Source: Arachis hypogaea (Eukaryota > Streptophyta > Magnoliopsida > Fabales > Fabaceae). Taken from it: a stretch of DNA of 64,000 bases. The stretch lies in the NCBI RefSeq assembly GCF_003086295.3, contig NC_092051.1:23679940-23743939 (forward strand), read 5' to 3'. Made by a program: the position numbers and the translations under genes. The notes beneath the pieces were generated by a model. The model saw only the letters and a list, made by a program, of their open reading frames with translations, was not told the DNA's origin and ran no database searches. The number at the start of each line of letters is the position of its first letter. Position 1 is the first letter of the stretch. Shown piece after piece: positions 48,857-59,592 of this stretch.

Positions 48857-50430
48857 TGTTCTTGCTGAAGTTGACCGGTGTATAGCTTGTCCGTCGATGA
48901 ATGCCTTCAAGCTTCTCGTCAGGATGAGTTATATGTCAGCAAGAAGAGAACAAGGGGGTGGGTACCTGCAAAAGACACTTCGACGCTCAAGTCAGTAAGT
49001 GTTTAAGAGGTATAAGAATAATTCTATGAATATAGAATGTAAGACATGAAATAGAAGTCATAATGTATTGTATATTATAATAATTTTATGAATATAGAAT
49101 ATATCGAAAATGTCTCTAGAATGTCCAGTGTATACAGAGATTGGTGCCTTTTATAGGCATAGAGTTGATAAACAGAATTGATGGTATGACCGTTGATCAT
49201 TAAGTCAGAATAATGGTCATTAAGTCGGTAATGAAGGTGTCAGTTATAGAATGAATGATAATTAAGGCCGAGTTATAACTAATAATGCACAATAAAGACC
49301 GAGTTATAAGGTTATTGAATTATACATTTAGCATAATGTTTCTAGCAATTATAGTATGACAAGGGATATTCTTCGTGTAATAATAGTAAATTGCCTGTTT
49401 AATTTTCTACATTAAACAAATAGTAACATAAAATTTAATAGCATAAAGTGAATAGTATAACAGTTATATACAATTGATATATAATTAATTTTTTATGAAA
49501 TCCAATTTAAAGATTTGAACTCATCATTACTGTCATTTAATTGTATAAAACATATATTGAGGTTTGAATATAACTAATAAAGCAGTAAATATTAGTTACA
49601 CAAAATATAAATACAAAAATATATATGAATAAAATAAATAATGTTATTTGTGTAAGTAGAGAACTTTGAAAAAGTAAGCGAAATTGATAAGTGAGTTTGT
49701 GCTAGGATTGATTGAAAACCGAGTTTGTTCTTGGATTGATTGAAAGTCGAGTTTGTTTTCGGATTGGTTCATTGATCGATTATGAGACGTGAAATATTAT
49801 GATACGTAAAAATGAAGCAATTTGAATGTATAAAGTACATACTTTATAAAAAGTTACGATAGATTAAAATTTGATAAGAGGTATTAAATAAAATCTTAAA
49901 CAAGATTGTTGAGATTGGTTCAAAAATTTGAATGTAGGAATTATTTTACTCGTCCCCACAGACGGCGCCAATTGTTCTTGCTGAGATTGGCCGGTGTATA
50001 ACTCGTCCGCCGGTGAATACTTGTAAGCTCTCCGTCAAGATGAGGTATACGTCGGCAATAAGAGAACAAGGGGGTGGGTACCTGCAAAAGACACTCCGAC
50101 GCTTAAATCAGTAAGTGTTTAAGAGGTATATAATAATTCTATGAATATAGAATGTAAGACATAAAATGAAAGTTATCATGTGTTATGTTGTGTTTATAAT
50201 AATTCTATGAATATAGAATGTATTATTGAGATTAGATATAGAAGGTTCTTTTTTAGGCATAAAATTGATGAATAGAATTGATGTTATGACCGTTTGGTCA
50301 TTAAGATAGAAATGATGGTCATTAAGTTGGTAATGAATGTGTCAGTTACAAGCAAAAGAATGAATAATAGTTAACGCCGAGTTATAACTCATAATGCATA
50401 ATAAAGACTAAGTTATAAGGTGACGGATCA
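48857..50430 (-). mobile_element. Miniature LTR retrotransposon (TRIM-like), minus strand
   Basis: Two direct repeats of about 460-470 bp (48857-49326 and 49973-50430) begin TGTTCTTGCTGA on the plus strand. The right copy ends GACGGATCA. TATAT flanks both outer edges (48852-48856 and 50431-50435), though in AT-rich DNA this is weak. On the minus strand the LTR (starting TGATCCGTCACC) ends CAGCAAGAACA. ATTGGCGCCGTCTGTGGGGA follows (49972-49953), a primer-site sequence common in plant Ty3/gypsy Tat/Ogre-type elements. The interior is about 650 bp with no coding capacity. The 3' LTR edge near 49326 is diverged. Confidence 0.72.
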
Positions 50431-52079
50431 TATATATTATTAACTTATTTTTAATATAAATTTTATATTTTAATATATATTTTATATAAATAATTAATTT
50501 AATCATTAATTTTTATGTGTATGTGTACATATATTATAATCCATCTAATAAATAAAAGAATAGATCAAATATATCAAAAAGTAAAAATTTATTTGCATTT
50601 ATAATAATCATTAAATAATAATTTAATTAAATATATTAAATTATCTAATAATTTTCATGGTTAACACAGTTAGATGTGAGTTTTTACAATGTAAAAAGAA
50701 AGCAAACAGCAGTCTACGAAATGTTAAAACGGCGTTATTTGACGTTGGCGAAATGTAGTGAGTAGTGACAGGAGGAAATGCAGAAAAGTCGCCGAGGAAT
50801 TGGGACGTGGTGTGTGTGGAGTGTGGACCCTCCTTCCTCTCGCCACTCTGTCGGTAACTGCCTCGAATTCGTCGCCGCCTAAAAGTGACACTCCATACGA
50901 GGCTACTTTTCAACTTTACTATTTATTTATTTTTCTTTCGTAAAAGGCAAAATAATAAATAAAAGAATAGTATGTACTGTATCTAGTACAGTAACACTAA
51001 ATCAGCAACACCAATCTTTTTTTAAAAATGATTCAATTAGATAGATAGAGTTTTTGCATTATCGGGGAGCTCAATAACGCAACTACTCCCCTGACTCACT
51101 TTTTGATTCCTTTTCCTCTCAATTATTTAAACATCATTATGTCTATCTTCTTCCTTCTCTCCTCCATTTCCTAATACTGCCCTTCTTTTAGTTTCAGATT
51201 TCAAACAATCCTGCGGTCCATAGGACCTGTAAGTGGTGAGGGTGCACACATCATGTCCACTCCCACCAAAATCAAAGGGTTCCTTTCATTGTCGTGTTAT
51301 CTAAATAGTTTTTCCTTAAAAAAATACTTATACTCTTATTAATTTATTTTTAAGAATGATGTATGAATTATTTTTACACAAGTAGAAAAACACAAAATTT
51401 ACTTTTTATAACATAAATAAAAAATATATAAGAAAGTGGAGGTAAAATAAATATTATGCAAACATTATCTTTTACTTATTTATAATTTAATGTATCATAT
51501 ATATGTGTAATAAATATTCAATTTAAGATGATAAAATGCAAGATTACTTACCTAGTTACCTTGAGTATTTTGAATTTTTTTGTAGTTAGTAGCTTCTTAA
51601 TGTGTATTTTATTGAAACTGGTATACCTTTCTAAATCCCTGGAGTATTTATTAATTAAGGAAGAATTAAAATAAGTGAATAAGGTAAACATTTTATTAAT
51701 GAGTAGTATTCTTAAAAAGGTAAAAGTAAAAGAATATCTTGATACAAAATTTATAAGAATATAAAAACATTATAGAAAGAAGAAATTACAAACAAAATTG
51801 GCGAGTGCAAAATAAACAATAAGTTAAGCCAAGTTTGAGTTAATATTATTGTAGGGGCCATGTGAAATGATATTTTGGTACATTATAAAGTTGAGCAAGT
51901 GAAATGTTGTAGGAGGAGATAATATTATGAGCTCTCCTGAGTCCTGAGAGAAGAGTGGTGGTGGTCGTCGTTTTAAGTGAGACGCGTCCAGAAGCCAGGC
52001 GATGAGCGTGCATGTGCGTGTGCGTGGTAGGTTAGGGTCTACCCCTGCACCTTTTTTTTTTCTCTTTTGTTGTACCCTT
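50431..52079 (+). other. Upstream region of the MIR166 gene
   Basis: AT-rich DNA with a GC-richer island at 50690-50900. A 90-codon minus-strand frame over that island encodes a Ser/Arg-rich peptide I do not recognise. No repeat boundary is visible. The last 150 bp become GT/GC-richer towards the promoter (GTGGTGGTGGTCGTCG; GACGCGTCC). Confidence 0.45.
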
Positions 52080-52085
52080 TATAAA
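52080..52085 (+). promoter_or_regulatory. TATA box of the MIR166 gene
   Basis: TATAAA at 52080-52085 follows a pyrimidine run. A start about 30 bp downstream would be near 52112, in CCATCCCCCATTCCAGTG. The miRNA hairpin begins about 50 bases later. CT repeats near 52130-52140 are common in plant core promoters and leaders. Confidence 0.7.
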
Positions 52086-52159
52086 CCCCTCCTGATCTCT
52101 CCATCCCCCATTCCAGTGATCACACACACACTCTCTCTCTCAAGTGGCGGCCGGGAAAG

Positions 52160-52280
52160 TTTTGTTTTGTTGAGGGGAATGTTGTCTGGCTCGAGGACCC
52201 TTCCTTTCCCTTCCCTTCCCTTCTCTAAATGAAATAAGAGTCGTCGGACCAGGCTTCATTCCCCCCAATTACTCGCTTTC
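52160..52280 (+). ncRNA. MIR166: MIR166 precursor hairpin
   Basis: The mature miRNA lies on the 3' arm at 52244-52264 (starts TCGGACCAGG, ends TTCATTCCCC), a perfect match to plant miR166. The star strand is on the 5' arm at 52176-52196 (starts GGAATGTTGT, ends GGCTCGAGG), the usual miR166* sequence. The arms pair with the mismatches typical of the family. The loop is short and rich in CCCTT repeats. miR166 guides cleavage of class III HD-ZIP transcripts, controlling leaf polarity, meristem and vascular patterning. The mature sequence is intact, and a TATA box lies 96 bp upstream of the star strand. No second copy is seen in the window. Confidence 0.96.
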
Positions 52281-52670
52281 ACCGATTCACGTCTGATCTG
52301 AACCGCTGCCCCTACAAGGTTTGCTCTCAACTCCTCCTTCCGTTTCGTCTTTTGTTTTTTTTCCATTTTTACTCACTCAAATCTACATGCTCCACTTTTC
52401 TTTTTTGGTGTAATAATAATCATCAACCTGGCTGCACAAAAATGATTTTCATCATTACCTCCTTTTCAGATCTTTCATTTTCATTTTCTCATCTAAATAG
52501 TTATCATGATGTTTTCTCTGTCAGCTTCATCATCATTACCTATCTTTCTTCTCATTAACTGGATCTGATCCGATCTGTCTCTTTCTGCCATTTTTTTCAA
52601 ACATCTCGTTGCCTTTCAACCCACCACAACCTCCCCCTCTTTTTCCTTTGCCTTTCTCTCTCCACCTTTT

Positions 52671-52793
<123 letters not shown>

Positions 52794-53150
52794 GTTTCAA
52801 ACTCTACATTTTGGTCCTAATCTCTACAATTATAAGCTAATGATGTACCCTATGTGAAGAACCAAGACGGGACAGGATAGACGTTATTTTTTGTCAACTT
52901 TATTGTTATGATGATGAGACACATTATTGAGGCCTGAGTGGTTCAGGACCAAATTCCGAAATCTTGTATAATGGATCACCTTCTTAATTTGTCTGGATTT
53001 ATTTCAAATTGAGAAACAACAAAGGCATAAGCATTTAACCACTCTTGTGATTTGTTGCATCAATTCAGGTGCTACTATCTGGCTCTCTACTGGTAGCTTA
53101 GCTCTAGGTTTATAATGTCGCAGACCTTAGTTTAATTTACTGTCTTAGCT

Positions 53151-53166
53151 TTATCCTTTCTTAATT

Positions 53167-53226
<60 letters not shown>

Positions 53227-55640
53227 GATACAATTACTTTTCGAAACCCGTATTTAAGTTCTTGAATAAAATAAATAATATATAATTGCTTAGTTTTCTT
53301 TCACTTTTTAACCTTAACTTTATATCTCATTTTGAACCTAAACCCTAATTCCAGCACTTCCCATGTTCATTTCTTTAGTTCAAAAGTGAATTTTCACTAA
53401 GGTGGTCAGATGGAGTATTAAAAGTGAGAGGAGAAAGAAAAAGTTATAATGCTTAGTCATCACTAAAGCCAGGGTTTTTCTTAGATCCTGAATTTTTGAG
53501 AGCAACTAGAAAGATATCATTTGATTACAATCACATAAAAAATCCAAGAAATATAGTCAAATGCTGCGAAAGGAAAGGATTCTTTTTATCTTACTGAACA
53601 TGCGGAATAAGTAGTTGTGCAAGTGGTAAGGATTTTTTTAGTTTTTTTGTTGGTTGGGGGCGTTTTCTTTGTATTTAACCTTTTGATTTCTTCATGAACA
53701 TAAGCTACAGGGTTCCCAAAGAGAGAATGACATCAAGCCAAAGTTTGAATGAGAAGCTAGCTAGGGCCATAGGGAAACAGTCCTTATTACTCAGCATTTA
53801 GCATTTGCTTTATTTTATCACCCTGCTCATTGTCATTGATACTTGCACGCAATGTGTACTTTAAGCACACACGCCTGCGTTAATTGGCATAGAATTTGGT
53901 ATTTCTCTCGTCAATTTGTGTATGTTTGAAATGTTAATATGATTCAGACAAATATAGTTATGATGGTATCCATATTATTGTCCTCACCGGTGTTCTAAAA
54001 TGAGAGTAGTTGCTGTAAAGTAACTGTATGAGGAGTGTGCGAACGCTACATATGTTTTGAGTGTGTGAGATAAAAAAGTGCTCAGTTTGGGAAATTGGAT
54101 CTTTTGAAACTTTCTGCAAACAAAAACAAAACATACAAAAAGTTGAAGTGAACTCGAAGCCAGATGGGTACGTTTACTTTAATTTGTGTTTCCCTATGCA
54201 TTATTATTATATTGTAAAGCTGAGTCAGATTTGTTGAATGTTGAATTCTTCACATTTTTTGACATCTTTTTGTACGACTGTTTGGATAGGAATTCGTTGA
54301 TCTGGAGGACTTGCATTGGTAGATAAGGGTATAGTACAATGAGGCTGTCAAACTTTCTATTCGGTTGCCCTTCTGTCACACATACTATATATTATAGTGC
54401 AAACAAACATACAAAGATCGTATTTTCTCGTATAAATAGACAAACACCTACACACATTTTCGTGTGTGATGATTTATGTTTATTACATTTTCAGGACCAG
54501 AGATATCATACTTCTAATAATTCTTAATTATATGTTATTTTTATATGAAAATATTTTAAAAGTTGCGTCTTATATACGTTAATAATAAGTTTTATGTTGT
54601 TCATCTTTATAATTTTATAATTACATTTTTATAAAAATATTAGAATTAATAAAATATTTGTTAACAAATTTAAGATATTTATAATTAAAAATTTAATTAA
54701 AATTTTGATTATATATTTTTAAAAAGAATATTACATTAATTTTAATATTTTTGGTATGAAAAAAAATCTCATTAAAAGTGAAGAGGTTAATGGTGATGGC
54801 AAGCGTGAAAGATACATGTGATGGTCTTGTGTAAATTAGAGGTATGAAGACAATTGTCAATTTGGCAGCACATACATCTTCATGCGTGCCTGATCGGAGA
54901 TTCATTGCTAGCTATTTGCATCATACAAAATTATGTTTGTTTTGTATTTCTTGGATAAGCATCCGAATAAATAAAATAAAAATAATACTTCTAATTAACA
55001 TACAAGCAATATAAATGATGAAGTTTATTATTTTTATGGTCATGAAAATATGAAAAATGATTGTTTATGTAAATTCCTATGACTACTTAACGGGCTGAGA
55101 TACAGGCTGGCCCTATAACCTCTAGAGCCCAAGTTAGTTTCCTCATAACCCTATCCCAACAACGTACTAAACAATATCCTGGGCTTCTGGCCCGCATTAT
55201 TACCAAAAAAAACGTACTAAACAAAATATTTGTTTTATTTTTTCTATGAACACCTGAAGGAGAGAAAAGGAAGGTACCAAACATTATGAAAGCAAGACAA
55301 AAACCAAAAAAAAAAAAAAGAAAAAAAATAACATTAGGAAAATTAAACAAGAGTCTTGAAGAAAGTTTAATAATATTAATAATAATATAATAATAATAAT
55401 ACAAAATAAATAGCAATGCATTATTTTCTTACTTTTTACAATTGGATCGAATTTTTTTAAATAAAAATATTAGTAAAATAAAAATAGAAAAGTATTGGGA
55501 GACAAATTACGATCAAAGTTTTAACAACTATAATTAATAATTATTTATTTAAAATTTTAAAAAAATAAATCTAAACAATCAGCATTAATAATTACCATTG
55601 TGAATTATAACTATTAGTAAAACAACTCTTTAATCCTGTA
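53151..55640. other. AT-rich intergenic DNA downstream of MIR166
   Basis: An (AT)n run of about 54 bp lies at 53170-53223. The rest has no convincing gene. A GC-richer piece at 55085-55200 (CTGGGCTTCTGGCCCGCATTA) resembles the edge of an unidentified repeat. Confidence 0.5.
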
Positions 55641-57727
55641 TTCTCCTCTTTTTCATCACGATAATGTTCTAGGATCTCGTCCAACCTCCACTCGAACTAT
55701 TCTCACCGTCGTCGTCCCTCAAGAGTGCTGTCATCCCTTGCAATTTGCACCGCAGAGCCGTTTTCGTAGCAATTCGCCGGACCGTCGACCACCATAGCAC
55801 CTTCCTCGTCGTGATTCACGGCGTTGCCACCACTGTCGTAGCCCTTTTTACACATCTGAGTGGTTGCTATTGCAGGTCTTCTGAGCCAGCGCCGCCAGCC
55901 CTTCCACGTCAATCTCCTCCTGCCACCAGCCCGTTCTATGTGGTCGCTGCTGCAGGCCTCCTGGGAGAGCAACCCCGGCGCATTGTTTTTGAATCCGAAT
56001 CATGTACAGTCACTCAATGGTTCAATCTCCCTCTCTAAATTTCTGATTTGTCCAAGTGCATGTGTATGGTATTTGAATTTTGGATGATCAAGTATGTACT
56101 TTTTTGGAATTTTTATTAGTGTTATGTTGTTTCTGTTATAAACTATGATGATGAGGGTGGCAGACGTTGGATCTGTATCAGAATTCATGATTTTTTTTTG
56201 TTGGGTCCTTGTGGAATTTGCGTTGTTTGTTGATTTTGGGGATTTGTGTTTTGTTATTGCTAATGAAGATTATTCTTGTTTTGTTGATTTAGTGATTTTC
56301 TGCATTTACTATGATAATGCTTGTAACATCATGTGTTTTTTGAGGATTTTAAGACTAAAGTTGAAAATCAAGAATGATTTTGAGGACATGTAATCACAAG
56401 AATAGTTTTTTTGCATTTTCAGGATCCTGTTTCAAATGTATTAGTCATTAAAAAAGATAAAAATATTATTTTTATAGTAGAATTTGTCTTGTGATTGCAG
56501 ATCAAACTTGTGAGTTCATATCAAGCAGAGATCTAGATTGTCAAGAGCATGGGTGGTGAAGATAAGTGGTTCAGGTTGATGATTATGTTTCTTAGCTCTG
56601 TAATATAGTTGGTGCTTGATTAGATAAGTTTATAACCTTCAAATTTAATTTTCTTATTTGTATTAGTAGATCATATACTGGTGAGGGCTTTATTCAAACT
56701 GTATTTCTATTATATTTGCTTATGCTTATTTCTTAGTTTTGATATTTTTATACAATAAAAACATGCATTAGCTTTCAGGGGTGATGTATAAAATGGTTTA
56801 ATCTGAGAATAAATTGTTGCACTGCAAAATATATTATTAAGGCATGGGGTCTTGTTGCATTAACTACAGCACCTTCATTGTAACTTCTGTCAAAATATTT
56901 TTGACACTCTAACAAAGTACAGTATTCAACTTTGGATTGGTAACATTTTGTAATTCTAAAAAGAACTGGAAGTTATTTAGTACGCATATCTTTATCTCTA
57001 ATTCCTATATTTCTTTCACAAGGATAGTCCTATTATTATACGCTTGTAACATTAGACTTGATGTAATTTATGGACTAGTGCACAATAAGATGTTTTGACT
57101 AGCGGGTTGTGGAAAAAGCTGTTGTTTGTGGAACTCTACACTTTCATATTAAAGATTCTCCTCATATGCATGTTCTTTAATTTCACGATTTTCATTTGGA
57201 TCGAATGATTTTTCATGTAGGATTACAGATACCTCCATATCGGAGATAGATTACTCTGGCACTTCCAATGCATTTGGCAGGAGCATTTACTCACAATGAG
57301 GGTGCACAATCTTTTCTTTATGCATCTAACAACAGTTAGTCACTTTGAACTCACCTTTTGATTTTATCATTTTAGCACTGAGTAACATTTATTATTTACA
57401 GGTATGTATATGAAGAATACCCTGTTGTCATCAAATAGCATGGGTGGTCAGAATCTTATAACCTTCAAGTTTATTGACGGATTACTCCGGCACTTCAAAT
57501 TTATAACCTTCAAGTTTATTGTTTAGTTTCATGAACTGTGAACTTTGAGTTGTATTCAATTATCTTCAGATCATATGACAAATAATTATTTATTTCATTT
57601 TTATTTTTGTAGTCTTGATTAAAAGTTGGTTTTCTTTACTAAAGGTAGGGGCTTGTATTCAAAGATTAGATTAGGGTGCGCCAAAGCGAATCTAAACCTT
57701 ACCTTATTTTAAGTAGTTATGGAATTA
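55641..57727 (+). other. Exon-like region of an unrecognised transcription unit or captured gene
   Basis: 55650-56040 is GC-richer with stop-poor frames on both strands (Ala/Pro/Ser-rich peptides). It is followed by T-rich intron-like DNA and short candidate exons near 56500-56575 (after TTGCAG) and 57220-57300 (after ATGTAG). None of the peptides is recognised. It could be a long non-coding transcript or a gene leader. Confidence 0.3.
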
Positions 57728-57836
57728 GTGACACATCCAAACAAGTTTTAAATAGAAGATACATTCATTAAAACCACATCTATTAAAGAAACATCTAGCA
57801 ACAGACACATCCATTAAAGACACATCTATTAAAGAC
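57728..57836 (+). repeat. Short tandem repeat, ~15-bp unit
   Basis: Imperfect copies of ACATC(T/C)ATTAAAGAC are strung together and run directly into the LTR start at 57837. The last five bases before the LTR are AAGAC. Confidence 0.7.
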
Positions 57837-58211
57837 TGATGAGCGGATAAATAATACGCTTTTTGGCATTGTTTTTAGTATGTTTTTAGTAGGATCTAGT
57901 TACTTTTAGGGATGTTTTCATTAGTTTTTATGTTAAATTCACATTTCTGGACTTTACTATGAGTTTGTGTGTTTTTCTGTGATTTCAGGTAATTTCTGGC
58001 TGAAATTGAGGGACTTGAGCAAAAATCAGATTCAGAGGTTGAAGAAGGACTACTGATGCTGTTGGATTCTGACCTCCCTGCACTCAAAGTAGATTTTCTG
58101 GAGCTACAGAACTCGAAATGGCGCGCTTCCAATTGCGTTGGAAAGTAGACATCCAGGGCTTTCCAGCAATATATAATAGTCCATACTTTGGCCAAGAATA
58201 GACGACGTAAA

Positions 58212-58321
58212 CTGGCGTTCAACGCCAGCTTTCTGCCCAAATCTGGCGTCCAGCGCCAGAAAAGGAGCCAAAACCAGAGTTGAACATCCAAACTGGTACA
58301 AAAACTGGCGTTCAACTCCAA
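58212..58321 (+). repeat. Four-unit CTGGCGTTCAACGCCAG array, 31-bp period, in U3
   Basis: Dyads start at 58212 (perfect CTGGCGTTCAACGCCAG), 58243 (CTGGCGTCCAGCGCCAG), 58274 (decayed) and 58305 (CTGGCGTTCAACTCCAA), exactly 31 bp apart. The array ends 116 bp before the TATA box. Spacer sequences differ, so phase rather than sequence is preserved. Confidence 0.92.
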
Positions 58322-58436
58322 GAGGGACCTCTACACGTGCAACACTCAAGCTCAGCCCAAGCACACACCAAGTGGGCCCCGGAAGTGGATTTATGCATCA
58401 ATTACTTACTCATGTAAACCCTAGTAGCTAGTTTAT

Positions 58437-58444
58437 TATAAATA
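58437..58444 (+). promoter_or_regulatory. TATA box of the 5' LTR
   Basis: TATAAATA in an otherwise mixed context; transcription of the element would start about 30 bp downstream, near 58470. This places the palindrome array in the promoter-proximal U3. Confidence 0.72.
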
Positions 58445-59574
58445 GGACATTTTACTAGTCTTTTTGACAATCTTTGGATTATCTTTGGACGCCTGGTTCT
58501 TAGATCAGAGGGGCTGGCCATTCAGCCATGCCTGGACTTTTCACTTATGTAATTTTAACGGTAGAGTTTCTACACTCCATAGATTAAGGTGTAGAGCTCT
58601 GCTGTTCCTCAAAGATTAATGTAAAGTACTACTGTTTTCTATTCAATTCATCTTATTTCGCTTCTAAGATATTCATTCGCTCTTCAACCTGAATGTGATG
58701 AACGTGACAATCATCATCATTCCCTATGAACGCGTGCCTGACAACCACTTCTGTTCTACCTTCGACTGAATGAGTATCTCTTAGATCTCTTAATCAGAAT
58801 CTTCGTGGTGTAAGCTAGAATGATGGCGGTATTCAAGAGAATTCGGAAAGTCTAAACCTTGTCTGTGGTATTCCGAGTAGGATTCAATGATTGAATGATT
58901 GTGACGAGCTTCAAACTCGCGATTGCCGGGCGTAGTGACAGACGCAAAAGGAGGGTAAATCCTATTCCAGCATGATCGAGAACCGACAGATGAATAGCCG
59001 TGCCGTGACAGGGTGCGTTGACCATTTTCACTGAGAGGATAAGATGAAACCATTGACAAGGGTGATGCCTCCAGACGATTAGCCGTGCTGTGACAGGGCA
59101 TTTGAATCATTTTCCCGAGAGAAGACTGAAAGTAGCCATTGACAATGGTGATGTATCACATAAAGCCAGCCATGGAAAGGAGTAAGACTGATTGGATGAA
59201 GATAGCAAGAAAGCAGAGGTTCAGAGGAACGAAAGCATCTCTATTCGCTTATCTGAAATTCTCACCAATGAATTACATAAGTATTTCTATCCCTTATTAT
59301 TTATCTTTTAATTATCTAATCCAATCACATTTAACCCTACCTGACTGAGATTTGCAAGGTGACCATAGCTTGCTTCATACCAACAATCTCCGTGGGATTC
59401 GACCCTTACTCACGTAAGGTATTACGTGGACGACCCAGTGCACTTGCTGGTTAGTTGTGCGAAGTTGTGAACCATGGTATTGGCATCATGTTTTTGGCGC
59501 CATTACCAGGGAAAGAAAGAGCGATGAATTTTACATAATCAAAGTGTAATCACAATTTGTGCGCACCAAGTTTT

Positions 59575-59592
59575 TGGCGCCGTTGCCGGGGA
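59575..59592 (+). other. Primer-binding site, tRNA-Asp
   Basis: TGGCGCCGTTGCCGGGGA is a perfect complement to the plant tRNA-Asp 3' end and follows the LTR end by six bases. An imperfect copy (TGGCGCCATTACCAGGGA) lies 80 bp upstream at 59495-59512. Confidence 0.92.

Larger units (their letters stand above)
57837..59568 (+). repeat. 5' LTR of the right-hand Athila-type element
   Basis: The LTR starts TGATGAGCGGATAA and ends GTGCGCACCA. The TATA box TATAAATA is at 58437-58444. U3 holds the 31-bp palindrome array. Near its end (59495-59512) a second, imperfect primer-like sequence occurs. The block order resembles the LTR at 23820-25329. Confidence 0.87.

Noticed and set aside
55745..56087. A host protein gene starting near 55745
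   Set aside because: The frames are 75-97 codons on both strands with low-complexity Ala/Pro/Ser content and no recognised domain. I kept it only as an exon-like region.
57896..58364. Minus-strand frames of 86-141 codons in the right-hand LTR
   Set aside because: They lie antisense in U3 over the palindrome array of an LTR whose promoter points the other way; no domain is recognised.
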